NCBI GenBank assembly: GCA_964384525.1
Contig: CAYLKO010000017.1
Coordinates: forward strand, 1 to 40,285
Source: SHZI01 sp964384525
GTDB lineage: Bacteria; Pseudomonadota; Gammaproteobacteria; Steroidobacterales; GCA-2729495
Reading direction: 5' to 3'
DNA length: 40,285 bases
The position numbers and the translations under genes were made by a program. Positions 18,001 to 25,695 of the stretch are shown in pieces (within the stretch, counting starts at the first letter, position 1; the number at the start of each line of letters is the position of its first letter). Under the pieces are notes generated by a model that had not been told where the DNA came from, did no database searches, and saw only the letters and a program-made list of their open reading frames with translations.

Positions 18001-21000
18001 CGCCGCCCTGGTGGTGACGCCGGAGTTGCAGGCGGATGTGTCGGCACTGACCGTACGATTGCACAACCTGCTGGGCCAGGCCGGTGAGCGGGCGGCTGCC
18101 GCGACCGATGAGTCGATCGACACCGGCACGATGCAGATGCTCGGTCAGGCGGAGCTGCAGTCCACGGCCGGTACGGAAGACGACCACGCCGATGATCTGG
18201 CGGATGCTCCGGCTGGTGATCTGGCTGCCGCTTCGCCGTGGATCGCCTCGCTGCCCGGAACCCACCTCGATGGTCCGCCGCCTGCGGCAGAAGCTGATCT
18301 CACCGAAATGTTTGCGGTCGAGCAGATCGGACTGGATCCGGATGAAGGCATCGAGCTGGATGCAGGTCTCGACGACCAGTTGCTGCAGTCGGCGGCCGAT
18401 GATCTGCTGACAGACGAGCCGTTGCCCGCTGCTGCCGGGATATCCATGCAGCCGATACCGGCGGAGGAACTGCCGGAAGAATCGCCCGAGGCACCATCTG
18501 GGGCGCTGCCCGAAGCACGACCCGAGGCGCCGCCTGCCGTGGCGGCAACCGGCACGATCGTGGGCTTCGATCCGGAAGTGGCGGAGATCTTTGCGGAAGA
18601 GGCTGGCGAGATTCTGGAGGTGGCCGACGCCGCCGTCGCGCGCCTGGCCTCGCGCCAGGGGGAGGAGGCGGCGCTCGCCGAACTCCAGCGCGGCCTGCAC
18701 ACCCTGAAAGGTGGTGCACGGATGGCCGGCCTCACGGCCATGGGCGATCTGAGCCACAACCTGGAAACCCTGTTGCTGCGTCTGGCCGATGGGCTCCTGC
18801 CGCGTGCCGAGGCCACCTACGGCCTGGTGCAAGCGGCGCTGGACGAGCTGCACATCCTGCGTGACAACATTCCAGTCGTCGGGGCGGCGCTGCCATCGGC
18901 CGCGCTGCTGACCCGCTTGAATGCGGCCTTGAGCGGCGACGACTCGCCCGCACCGGCGCCTGCACCGGTACTGGCATTGGTACCGGAGCCGGCTCCGCAA
19001 CCAGAGCTGCAACTCGAGCCTGAGTCCGAGTCCGAGGCTGAGCCTGAGATTGAGATTGAGCCTGCTGAGTCCGGGCTTGAGATCGAGGCTGAGACGCAGG
19101 CAGAGGCAGCACCAGCGCCAGAGCCTGAGCCAGAGCTTGAGCCCGAGGTGGACGCAGCGCCTGCGCCAGAGCCAGCACTCGAACCAGAACCTGAACTGCC
19201 GCCAATTCCGGAGGCGAGCCTCGAGTTCGATCCGCCGCCGTTCCCGGCACCGCTCCGCCCCCTGGCCCTGGAGCGGCTCGGCGAATTGGCGCGGGAGCTC
19301 AAGGCTCCGCCGATTCCGGCGCAGCCGCTGTCGTCTCCCGAGGTGGCGCTGCCCACGGTCGTGCCCAGGGTCGTGCCCGCGGTCGTGACGCCCACAGTCG
19401 TAACGCCCGCGGTCATGACACCCAGGGTCGCTGCCAGTCGCGAACGCGCCGCCGAGCCGCGTGATTTTGCCCGCGTCGATGCCAGTGTCCTGGAACAGCT
19501 GCTGAATGCGGCCGGCGAGATCAGCATCGCCAACTCGCGATTGACGCAGCAGCTGGCCCAGATCCAGTTCAATCTGGATGAATTGAACCGGACCGTGGTC
19601 CGCCTGCGCGATCAGCTGCGCAATCTGGAGATTGAAACCGAGGCCCAGATCCTCCATCGGCATCAGGACGAGCCGGAAAGCCAGTCCAGCTTCGATCCGC
19701 TGGAGCTGGACCGGTATTCCAGCATCCAGCAGCTGTCGCGCGGGCTCGCCGAGACGGCCAATGACGTCAGCAGTCTCAAGGATCTGTTGCAGAACCTGAG
19801 TGCCGATACCGAGGGGCTGCTGGTGCAGCAGGCTCGAACCACGACCGAGCTGCAGGACCAGTTGATGCGCACCCGCATGGTGCCCTTCGACCAGCATGGG
19901 TCGCGACTCGCCCGTCTGGTTCGGCAAACCGCCAAGGATCAGGGCAAGCAGGCGGAGCTGGTGATCGTCGGCAGCGGCGATCTCGACCGGCAGGTGCTGG
20001 AGAAGATGCTGCCGCCTTTCGAGCACATGTTGCGCAATGCGGTGATCCACGGCCTGGAGCCGCCGGCCGAACGCGAAGCACTGGGCAAGCCGGCCGCCGG
20101 CACGATCCGCATCGATATTCGTCGCGAAGGCACTGAAGTTGTCATCAACATTGCCGACGATGGCCGGGGCCTCGATGTCGAAGCCATCCGCGCCAAGGCG
20201 ATCGAGCTCAACTTCGTCAACCGGGAAACGAGCCTGACCGACGACGAGGCGATGCAGTTCATCCTGCGGTCGGGCTTCAGCACCGCCGATCAGCTGACCC
20301 AGGCCGCGGGCCGCGGCATCGGCATGGATGTGGTCGCCAATCAGGTGGCGAAGCTGGGCGGAACCCTGTCGATCGGTTCGACGCGCGGCAAGGGCACCAC
20401 CTTCACGTTGCGACTGCCCTTCACCCTGGCCGTGACCCAGGCGTTGATCGTGCGCACCGGCACCGAGCTGTATGCGCTGCCGCTGCCGACGGTCGAAGGC
20501 ATCATCCGCATTGCCCGCACCGAGTTCGAGGCGCGCATGGCGCGTGCCGAGCCGGTCATCGAGTACGGCGGCCAGAAGTATTTCTTCCGGCATCTCGGGC
20601 AATTCCTCGGCATGGGCCCATCGCGCCTGCCCGATGAGCAGGAACGGGTGTCCATCATCCTGGTGCGGGCCGGTGACAATTCGACGGCGCTCATCACCGA
20701 CGAGATGCAGGACAGTCGCGAGATCGTCGTGAAGCCGGTTGGCGCCCAGCTGGCGACCATCCGGGGCATTTCCGGCGCCACGATCCTCGGCGACGGGCGC
20801 ATCGTGGTGATTCTGGATGTGGGCGCCCTGGTGCGCTCCGCCCGGCCCGCACCGGACATGCCGCCGCCGGAAGCGGCGCCGGAACGGAAAAAAGTGACGG
20901 CGCTGGTGGTGGATGACTCGATCACGATGCGGCGCGTGACCCAGCGTCTGCTGGAGCGGAACGGGTTTCATGTCGTCACGGCCAAGGATGGCGTCGAGGC

Positions 21001-21262
21001 CATCACGGTGCTGCAGGATCACCGGCCGGACATCATCCTGCTGGACGTGGAAATGCCGCGGATGGATGGCTACGAATTCGCCCGGCACGTACGCAATGAT
21101 CCGGGCGTGGCCGGCGTGCCGATCATCATGGTCACCTCGCGGGTCAGCGAGAAGCATCGCGCCCGCGCCATCGAGATCGGCGTGAACGACTACCTGGGCA
21201 AACCGTATCAGGAGCGGGAGTTGCTGCAGGCGGTTGCGCAGCAGCTGGCGGTCGTCGCATGA
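15011..21262 (+). CDS. chpA: ChpA hybrid chemosensory kinase, multi-Hpt CheA
   Basis: Large CheA-type kinase of 2083 residues (Pseudomonas ChpA is about 2470). The N-terminal half holds histidine phosphotransfer-type helical domains, three of them with a recognisable phospho-site: H722 (FHTLKGSGRM), H936 (HTLHGSLTMAG, with His where Lys is usual) and H1230 (HTLKGGARMAG). A further degenerate one lies at the N terminus (LLHTARGVLQITETWG). Residues about 1313-1415 form a Glu/Pro/Ala linker, followed by a Val-Val-Thr-Pro repeat. Then come the dimerisation helix (about 1485), the ATPase domain (N box MLRNAVIHGLEPP near 1673, then DDGRGLD and GRGIGMDVV), a CheW domain (from about 1802), and a C-terminal receiver with phospho-Asp D2012 (LLDVEMPRMDG). 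It receives signal from PilJ through PilI/ChpC and phosphorylates PilG and PilH. GTG start two bases after pilJ. Confidence 0.95.
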   Translation: MAGSSESGAALVNISNPVREPLLLVADELAVTLNEARAALEQYAEGEAGNQPLERCTALLHTARGVLQITETWGASLLAEEMEQTCRHMMKSRRDVQTDDAIEALSRAAVQLPAYVERIRDGGRDVPLVLLPLLNDLRAARGRPLLSESTLLLLNIAPGAVGSQRVVPPSTRPAVPAPVAGHPAVADDAAALAKKLRPRFQLALLGWIRGDGGSDALLRLQEVVNRLESASRHEVVQQLWWVCGGVLEALADRGLESGVSIKRLIGQADREMKRLHIQGEEKFASQPPVDLVNNLLYYVARSTSAGPRSVASREAFNLSCLIPGDAQVEAARQNLAAPSVKLMQTVAAAIREDLARVKDVLDIYVRTGMERAEELTPQVELLKKIGDTLGVLGLGELRESVQSRRIDLEALIAGKSAPDESALIAMAAALLKVEDHLEHQLIGVINPEEASAAHADADEPPETADRVIVTQAVMRECLANLARVKEAISVVTERAGDGAALDSIPALLRGITAALLVAEKEAAARIAERIAAAATEVVERGVGMTSAGRTGAGLAQEARVALERLADAIVSLEYYMETLQAGRREPLWMLDNAARCLDALVLPAPALPAEYAGSSHLAAEVLPATLVIDRSETGLSAELPDGFDVDFPLPEAATPPAPTTWQGPSADRPVVADTGQDIDPDILELFIEEAREAIDAINLNFPAWELDEGERNALLVVRRAFHTLKGSGRMVGAELIGDYCWSVERLLNRVIDTTVARTPALVDYLRRAMPVVAELLEQLEAGTAPAADIRSLMVEADRLAQVAPPEPEVAADGDVTEVLPGLDQVLALSDPESRDKPAGEPVLGSDDATLVARLPPGYMPTRQLGPEDATLLAPSLSAVMPAAIDQADDVPGIDPVLLDILSREVAVHLAAIRDFVAKVGEATSQPLPERIFRAGHTLHGSLTMAGVKIAVAVAAPLNDLFGVLYTARLPADTAIITATADTANLVAQIVEQLRAADAALVVTPELQADVSALTVRLHNLLGQAGERAAAATDESIDTGTMQMLGQAELQSTAGTEDDHADDLADAPAGDLAAASPWIASLPGTHLDGPPPAAEADLTEMFAVEQIGLDPDEGIELDAGLDDQLLQSAADDLLTDEPLPAAAGISMQPIPAEELPEESPEAPSGALPEARPEAPPAVAATGTIVGFDPEVAEIFAEEAGEILEVADAAVARLASRQGEEAALAELQRGLHTLKGGARMAGLTAMGDLSHNLETLLLRLADGLLPRAEATYGLVQAALDELHILRDNIPVVGAALPSAALLTRLNAALSGDDSPAPAPAPVLALVPEPAPQPELQLEPESESEAEPEIEIEPAESGLEIEAETQAEAAPAPEPEPELEPEVDAAPAPEPALEPEPELPPIPEASLEFDPPPFPAPLRPLALERLGELARELKAPPIPAQPLSSPEVALPTVVPRVVPAVVTPTVVTPAVMTPRVAASRERAAEPRDFARVDASVLEQLLNAAGEISIANSRLTQQLAQIQFNLDELNRTVVRLRDQLRNLEIETEAQILHRHQDEPESQSSFDPLELDRYSSIQQLSRGLAETANDVSSLKDLLQNLSADTEGLLVQQARTTTELQDQLMRTRMVPFDQHGSRLARLVRQTAKDQGKQAELVIVGSGDLDRQVLEKMLPPFEHMLRNAVIHGLEPPAEREALGKPAAGTIRIDIRREGTEVVINIADDGRGLDVEAIRAKAIELNFVNRETSLTDDEAMQFILRSGFSTADQLTQAAGRGIGMDVVANQVAKLGGTLSIGSTRGKGTTFTLRLPFTLAVTQALIVRTGTELYALPLPTVEGIIRIARTEFEARMARAEPVIEYGGQKYFFRHLGQFLGMGPSRLPDEQERVSIILVRAGDNSTALITDEMQDSREIVVKPVGAQLATIRGISGATILGDGRIVVILDVGALVRSARPAPDMPPPEAAPERKKVTALVVDDSITMRRVTQRLLERNGFHVVTAKDGVEAITVLQDHRPDIILLDVEMPRMDGYEFARHVRNDPGVAGVPIIMVTSRVSEKHRARAIEIGVNDYLGKPYQERELLQAVAQQLAVVA
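18952..19250 (+). repeat. Glu/Pro-rich low-complexity linker inside chpA
   Basis: About 100 codons dominated by Glu, Pro and Ala, built from short irregular repeats of GAGCCTGAG-like units. The third codon positions carry more T and A than the surrounding gene. It separates the Hpt-containing half from the kinase core and is probably a flexible, fast-evolving spacer whose length may vary between strains. Confidence 0.8.
19361..19435 (+). repeat. Short tandem repeat coding Val-Val-(Thr)-Pro units
   Basis: Six degenerate units of 12-15 bases beginning GTCGTG, GTCGTA or GTCATG encode a V-V-P / V-V-T-P-x series just before the ChpA dimerisation helix. The units stay in frame and differ by single bases, which suggests slippage expansion within a linker. 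Confidence 0.75.
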
Positions 21263-21744
21263 GCGGCGCCCAGGATGAACTCTACAGTCTGCTCGTGCCG
21301 CTGCATCAGGAACGGCTGATTCTGCCGCGGGCCTGTGTGGCCGAGGTCGTGCGCTTTGCGCCCCTGCCCCTGCCGGACAAGGCGCCGCCCTGGTTTCGTG
21401 GCCTGCTGCCCTGGAACGATCGCGAGATACCCGTGATTTCCTTCGAGGAACTGGCTGGCCTGACACCGGCCGACCCGGGCGGGCGCACCCGGGTGGTGAT
21501 ACTCAATGCGATCAGCGGGCGCCTGTCCACGGGCTTTTTCGGCCTGTTGACCGAGGGTTTTCCGCAGCTCGTGCGGGTCAATCGCGACGTCCTGCAGCCG
21601 GCGGTGCGCCAGGCATGGCCGGACCACGGTCCGGTCATCTGCCAGATCCGCATGATCAACGAATATCCGCTGATTCCGGATCTGGAAGTGATCGAGGATC
21701 TGATCGAGGCGATGCTGCAGCCGGGCGAGGAATTGCTCTCGTAG
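21259..21744 (+). CDS. chpC: CheW-like adaptor ChpC
   Basis: A 161-residue CheW-domain protein, the second adaptor of the Pil-Chp pathway. In Pseudomonas ChpC is an accessory CheW that may connect other receptors to ChpA. Visible are LYSLLVPLHQERLILPRACVAEVV, PWFRGLLPWNDREIPVISFEEL, RVVILNAISG, FGLLTEGFPQLVRV and a C-terminal PDLEVIEDLIEAML. The start codon overlaps the chpA stop by four bases (ATGA), so the two are translationally coupled. It is the last gene of the cluster and converges on rsmE with eight bases between the stop codons. There is no room for a hairpin terminator, so transcripts may run into each other. Confidence 0.9.
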   Translation: MSGAQDELYSLLVPLHQERLILPRACVAEVVRFAPLPLPDKAPPWFRGLLPWNDREIPVISFEELAGLTPADPGGRTRVVILNAISGRLSTGFFGLLTEGFPQLVRVNRDVLQPAVRQAWPDHGPVICQIRMINEYPLIPDLEVIEDLIEAMLQPGEELLS

Positions 21745-21752
21745 CAACGGTT

Positions 21753-22493
21753 TCAGTCGTTCCCCAGGTCCCCCGCCGCAAATTGCAGGACCGCCAGCGC
21801 CGCCAGCGGTGCGGTTTCGGTGCGCAGAATGCGCGGCCCCAGACGCAGACCCTGAAAGCCGCTGCTGCCCAATATCTGGATCTCCGCCTCGCTGAAGCCA
21901 CCTTCCGGCCCGACGGCCAGCACGATTTTCCGACAGCCACCGAGCAGGGCGCCGAGCCTGCCGCTGGCCCGCGGATCCAGCGTCAGCCGCACGGCATCAG
22001 GCTCCAGACGGGCGAGGGCGTCATCTATCGACAGTGGCAGCTGCACTTCCGGGACGACCGACCGGCCGGACTGCTCGCAGGCACTGATCACGATGCGTTG
22101 CCAGTGGGCCCGTCGCGCGGCTGCCCGCTCGGCATCCAGCCGCACCACGGTGCGTTCCGCCAGGATCGGCTGGATGGCCTGCACACCGAGTTCGGTGGCT
22201 TTCTGCACCACCGTGTCCATGCGGGCGCCACGGCTGACACCCTGCAGAAGCGTGATCGCCAGCGGTGATTCCCGGGCTACGGGCTCGCCCTGGCCGACTG
22301 CAGCCACGACCCCGCTGCGGGCCACGGTCTCAAGCACGGCTGCATAGTCAACGCCGGAGCCGTTGAACAGGATGATAGGATCGCCGGCGGTCAGGCGCAG
22401 TACCCGGATGACATGGGTGGCGGCGGCCTCGGGCAGCGTGTGGTTGGTGCCGGTGCGCAAAGCGGCCGGTGTATGGATTCGAGGGCATTGCAT
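21753..22493 (-). CDS. rsmE: 16S rRNA m3U1498 methyltransferase RsmE
   Basis: SPOUT-class enzyme that methylates N3 of U1498 in 16S rRNA using S-adenosylmethionine. The 246 residues show the N-terminal PUA-like domain (ATHVIRVLRLTAGDPIILFNG) and the SPOUT knot with VQKATELGVQAIQPI, RAHWQRIVISACEQSGR, the SAM loop AVGPEGGFSEAE and the final LGPRILRTETA. The length is normal. The ATG lies within a CATG that also supplies the start of the divergent ampD, so the two genes have no intergenic space and their leaders lie in each other's coding sequence. There is no clear ribosome site on its own strand. Confidence 0.96.
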   Translation of the reverse strand: MQCPRIHTPAALRTGTNHTLPEAAATHVIRVLRLTAGDPIILFNGSGVDYAAVLETVARSGVVAAVGQGEPVARESPLAITLLQGVSRGARMDTVVQKATELGVQAIQPILAERTVVRLDAERAAARRAHWQRIVISACEQSGRSVVPEVQLPLSIDDALARLEPDAVRLTLDPRASGRLGALLGGCRKIVLAVGPEGGFSEAEIQILGSSGFQGLRLGPRILRTETAPLAALAVLQFAAGDLGND

Positions 22494-23148
22494 GCGGCGA
22501 TTATCACCGACCCGGCCGATGATCCGGACCAGGCCGCTGCCCTTGCCACGACTCAGCCTCGATGTGGCCTCGGGGCTGCTCGGTGGCGCCCGTCAGGTGC
22601 CCTCGCCCCATCAGGACGCCCGCCCGGCAGGCACGGAGCCCGAGCTCATCATCATTCATGGCATCTCCCTGCCGCCGGGTTCCTTTGGTGGAACCGCCAT
22701 CGACGAGCTCTTCACCGGCCGGCTCGATGCGACGGAGCATCCCTATTTCCTGCAGATTGCCGGGCTGAAAGTCTCCAGCCATCTGCTCATTCGCCGCCAT
22801 GGCGAAGTCGTGCAATACGTGCCATTGCATCGGCGCGCCTGGCATGCCGGGCAGTCGGCCTGGCGGGGACGCCAGCGGTGCAATGATTTTTCCATCGGCA
22901 TCGAGCTGGAAGGGGTCGACGATCTGCCCTACACCATGGAGCAGTATCGCCGGCTCGCGGCCGTGATCCGCCTGCTGCGGCGACGCCTGCCGTCGCTCAA
23001 GGACGCGGCTATCGCCGGTCACAGCGATGTGGCGCCGGGCCGCAAGACCGATCCGGGGCCGGCCTTCGACTGGGCCCGCCTGCACCGGTTGCTGGCCACG
23101 CGGGTGCCGACACGCACAAAGAAGCCGCGCGCCAGGCAGCCTCGCTAG
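22492..23148 (+). CDS. ampD: 1,6-anhydro-N-acetylmuramyl-L-alanine amidase AmpD
   Basis: Cytoplasmic zinc amidase of peptidoglycan recycling that removes the peptide from anhydro-muropeptides. It follows the E. coli enzyme closely: GGARQVPSPHQDARP, IIIHGISLPPGSFGG, HLLIRRHGEVVQYVPLHRRA, CNDFSIGIELEG, and GHSDVAPGRKTDPGPAFDWAR. Zinc ligands are H56, H177 and D187 when counted from the ATG at 22492, which has GAGG about seven bases upstream. An ATG at 22519 would also keep the whole domain but has no ribosome site. AmpD loss raises AmpC beta-lactamase in some bacteria; no ampC or ampR is in the window. It is followed nine bases later by ampE, its usual partner. Confidence 0.95.
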   Translation: MRRLSPTRPMIRTRPLPLPRLSLDVASGLLGGARQVPSPHQDARPAGTEPELIIIHGISLPPGSFGGTAIDELFTGRLDATEHPYFLQIAGLKVSSHLLIRRHGEVVQYVPLHRRAWHAGQSAWRGRQRCNDFSIGIELEGVDDLPYTMEQYRRLAAVIRLLRRRLPSLKDAAIAGHSDVAPGRKTDPGPAFDWARLHRLLATRVPTRTKKPRARQPR

Positions 23149-23157
23149 AATGCGTGC

Positions 23158-24090
23158 ATGAATTTTCTTGCCCTGCTGCTGGGACTGGCGCTGGAACGGA
23201 TGCTGACGCACCTGTTTCACCTGCGGGCCTTCCGGTGGCTGGACCCGCTTTTTGATGCGTATCTGCGCCGGCTGCAGCCCGGTTCGCATGCCGCTTATGG
23301 GCCGGCGCGTTTATGGGCAGCAGTTGCCTTGACGGGGCTTCTGGCCATCCTCCTGGTTCTGCCCGTCACCCTGCTGAGCATCGCCCTCTACGACGAGATG
23401 CTGCGGATTCCCTATTTCCTGTTCGCCGTGGTCGTGCTGCTGTTCTCGTTGGGCCCGCGGGATCTGGATGACGAAGTCGAGGATTATCTGTCCGCGCTCC
23501 AGTCCGGCGATGAAGCGGCCCGCCTGCGGATCGCTGCCCAACTGCTGGAGTCGCCGTCGCCAGTGGTGCTCGCCAGGGACAATGCAGCGATCGAGCGCGC
23601 GATCTATGTGCAGGCCAACAACCGGATCTTCGGCGTGGTCTTCTGGTTTCTGGTGCTGGGCCCCAGCGGCGCCTGGGCCTTCCGGGTCCTGGATCTGTTG
23701 CGACATCGCGTGGAGATCAAGGCCGCTGATGGTGAAGTGGTGGCGGGCCGGACGGTGGCGCTGGCTGCCGTCCGGCTGCTGCACGGTATTTGCGCCTGGG
23801 TGCCTTCGCGGCTGCTGGCCCTGGGTTATGCGTTGGCGGGCAATTTCGAGGATGCCATGGCGGGCTGGCGCAATCGGGGTCGCGAGGCCGGCTTGCCGCT
23901 GGCCGAAGGTTCTGCCGAGATCATGGCGCGCGTCGGCACGGCGGCCTCCGGGCGCGGTGCGCTGGATGTGGAGGACACGATCGAAACCATGGATCGGGTG
24001 CGTGGGGCGCGCGCCCTGGTGATGCGGACGTTGTGGATGATCTGGTGTCCGGTCATCGCCATTCTGACACTGTATGACTGGCTCGCCTGA
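23158..24090 (+). CDS. ampE: AmpE inner-membrane protein
   Basis: A 310-residue membrane protein with about four membrane helices: an N-terminal pair (AAVALTGLLAILLVLPVTLL and IPYFLFAVVVLLFSLGPRDL), one near residue 160 (VVFWFLVLGPSGAWAFRVL) and one at the C terminus. The charged LGPRDLDDEVEDYL segment and NNRIFGVVFWF are typical of AmpE/CobD-like proteins. AmpE is described as a sensory or modulating partner of AmpD in beta-lactamase control; its true biochemical role is unsettled. It starts nine bases after ampD and overlaps the btuF-like gene by 17 bases, so the three form one operon. Confidence 0.9.
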   Translation: MNFLALLLGLALERMLTHLFHLRAFRWLDPLFDAYLRRLQPGSHAAYGPARLWAAVALTGLLAILLVLPVTLLSIALYDEMLRIPYFLFAVVVLLFSLGPRDLDDEVEDYLSALQSGDEAARLRIAAQLLESPSPVVLARDNAAIERAIYVQANNRIFGVVFWFLVLGPSGAWAFRVLDLLRHRVEIKAADGEVVAGRTVALAAVRLLHGICAWVPSRLLALGYALAGNFEDAMAGWRNRGREAGLPLAEGSAEIMARVGTAASGRGALDVEDTIETMDRVRGARALVMRTLWMIWCPVIAILTLYDWLA

Positions 24091-24991
24091 CCACGGCCCG
24101 TGCATTCGACGAGGCCGGCGCATTCCTCCCGTCATCGCTTTGCTGACGCTGTTCATGCTGGCTGGAGTCGCCGGTTGTGACGCACGCGTTGATGCCTCAC
24201 AAGCTGAAGTCGTCCATCCACCCGCACGGCGGATCGTGGTCCTGTCACCGCATCTGGCAGAACTGGCTTACGCGGCCGGCGCCGGCCCCTGGCTGGTAGG
24301 TGCCGTTGCCTTCAGCAACGAGCCATCGGCGGCGCGGGCCCTGCCGCGGGTCGGGGATGCCTTTCGGGTGGATCTGGAGCTGCTGGCCACGTTGCAGCCC
24401 GATCTGATCCTGGGCTGGCCCAGCGGCAATTCCCTGGCGACACTCGATCGATTGCGGCAGCTCGGCTATCGCGTCGTAGATCTGGAGCCCCGGCGATTGA
24501 CGGACATCGGCGACCAGATCGAGGCGATCGGGCGGCTGGCAGGCACCGAATCCGTGGCGGCCGATGCCGCCCGGCACTGGCGTGAGGGCCTGGCCGCACT
24601 CACCACCCGCTACGGTGGCGCGCATGCCGGCCGGGTGTTCTACCAGATTGCAACGCGGCCGCTGATCACCGTGAACCGGGAGCACTTCATCGGCCAGGCG
24701 ATCGAGCTCTGTGGCGGTGTGAACATCTACGCCGACGTGCCGGGAATTGCGCCGGTGGTCAGCATGGAATCGGTGATCGCCGCGGCGCCCGAGGTGATCG
24801 TGGCCAATGACTACACCCCGGGTCCGGGGCGGCCTGCCAGCGGTTCGCCCATCGACATCTGGCGCCCATGGAGCCGTTTGCCCGCGGTCGCGAACCATCG
24901 GCTGATCGTCATCGATCCGGATCTGCTGGCGGTACCCGGGCCCCGGCTGCTGGCCGGCATCCGCGAGCTCTGTGTCGCGCTCAACGGCTGA
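24074..24991 (+). CDS. btuF: BtuF-like cobalamin-binding lipoprotein
   Basis: Periplasmic substrate-binding protein of 305 residues in the helical-backbone (BtuF/FhuD) family. The N terminus is a lipoprotein signal ending in LAGVAGC, so it is probably anchored in a membrane. The family pattern is visible: RIVVLSPHLAELAYAAGAGPWLVG, LPRVGDAFRVDLELLATLQPDLIL, RVFYQIATRPLITV, and a C-terminal RLIVIDPDLLAVPGPRLLAG. BtuF hands vitamin B12 to the BtuCD transporter, whose genes are not here. The assignment to B12 rather than iron-siderophore rests on sequence likeness and on the adjacent, convergent adenosyltransferase and btuB. It overlaps ampE by 17 bases and has no independent ribosome site that I can see. 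Confidence 0.85.
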   Translation: MTGSPDHGPCIRRGRRIPPVIALLTLFMLAGVAGCDARVDASQAEVVHPPARRIVVLSPHLAELAYAAGAGPWLVGAVAFSNEPSAARALPRVGDAFRVDLELLATLQPDLILGWPSGNSLATLDRLRQLGYRVVDLEPRRLTDIGDQIEAIGRLAGTESVAADAARHWREGLAALTTRYGGAHAGRVFYQIATRPLITVNREHFIGQAIELCGGVNIYADVPGIAPVVSMESVIAAAPEVIVANDYTPGPGRPASGSPIDIWRPWSRLPAVANHRLIVIDPDLLAVPGPRLLAGIRELCVALNG

Positions 24992-25033
24992 CCGACGGGG
25001 ATTCAGGCAGGCAGCGGCTCGGATAATCAGCAA

Positions 25034-25055
25034 GGGCACGCTCATTGTCGTGCCC
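25034..25055. terminator. Hairpin between convergent btuF and adenosyltransferase genes
   Basis: A perfect 7-bp inverted repeat, GGGCACG at 25034-25040 and CGTGCCC at 25049-25055, with an eight-base loop. It lies between two converging genes, where a bidirectional terminator is expected. No T run follows on either strand, so intrinsic termination would be weak and the role is inferred from position. Confidence 0.45.
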
Positions 25056-25060
25056 GCTCA

Positions 25061-25645
25061 TTACACTGTCCCGTCCAGCCCCTGATCCGGCGTCGGCCTG
25101 GTCCGCGGCTGCCACAACACTTCGCTGCCGCCATCCAGCCGGCAGAGCACGCGCGACATGACAAACAGCAGATCCGACAACCGGTTCAAATAGCGCACTG
25201 ATTCGGGATTCACCGTTTCATCCTGCCGCAGGGTGATGAGCCGCCGCTCGGCCCGGCGGCACACCGCCCGTGCGACATGACAGGCGGCACCCGCCGGCGA
25301 GCCGCCCGGCAGGATGAATTCCTTGAGGGCCGGGAGCGTGCCGTTCAGTTCATCGAGCACGGCTTCCAGATCGAGGCTGTCACCGGCCAGCATCACGTCG
25401 CGACCCGGCACGGCCAGTTCGCCACCCAGATCGAAGAGTCGATGCTGGATGGCGCTCAAGCTGTCGCTGATCCGCGCTGGCACACCCGGGGTAGACAACA
25501 CCACGCCGATACAGGCGTTCAGTTCATCCACGGTGCCGAAGGCTTCCACGCGCGGGCAGTCCTTGGCCACGCGGGCGCCACTGCCGAGGCCGGTCGTGCC
25601 GTCGTCACCGGTTCGCGTGTAGAGCTTCGAGAGTCGGTTACCCAT
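25061..25645 (-). CDS. PduO-type cob(I)alamin adenosyltransferase
   Basis: Enzyme of 194 residues that transfers adenosyl from ATP to cob(I)alamin, giving coenzyme B12 in the cytoplasm. It belongs to the PduO/MMAB class, not the CobA/BtuR class. The class motifs are TRTGDDGTTGLGSGARV at the N terminus (ATP binding), RVEAFGTVDELNACIG, ILPGGSPAGAACHVARAVCR and RYLNRLSDLLFVMSRVLCR. The start is the ATG at 25645, with only a weak upstream GGAT. It lies 50 bases downstream of btuB on the same strand and so is probably cotranscribed and subject to the same cobalamin riboswitch. The sequence does not show whether the product serves a B12-dependent mutase or ribonucleotide reductase. Confidence 0.94.
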   Translation of the reverse strand: MGNRLSKLYTRTGDDGTTGLGSGARVAKDCPRVEAFGTVDELNACIGVVLSTPGVPARISDSLSAIQHRLFDLGGELAVPGRDVMLAGDSLDLEAVLDELNGTLPALKEFILPGGSPAGAACHVARAVCRRAERRLITLRQDETVNPESVRYLNRLSDLLFVMSRVLCRLDGGSEVLWQPRTRPTPDQGLDGTV

Positions 25646-25695
25646 GGTGCATCCAGCAGCTGCCGAAACGAGTGTACGCCGCGCTCGCGCGACTG

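Noticed and set aside
16217..21466. Very long open frame on the minus strand opposite chpA
   Set aside because: It mirrors the codon structure of chpA in high-GC DNA. Its translation is rich in Arg, Gln, His and Leu without domains, while the plus strand encodes a full ChpA.
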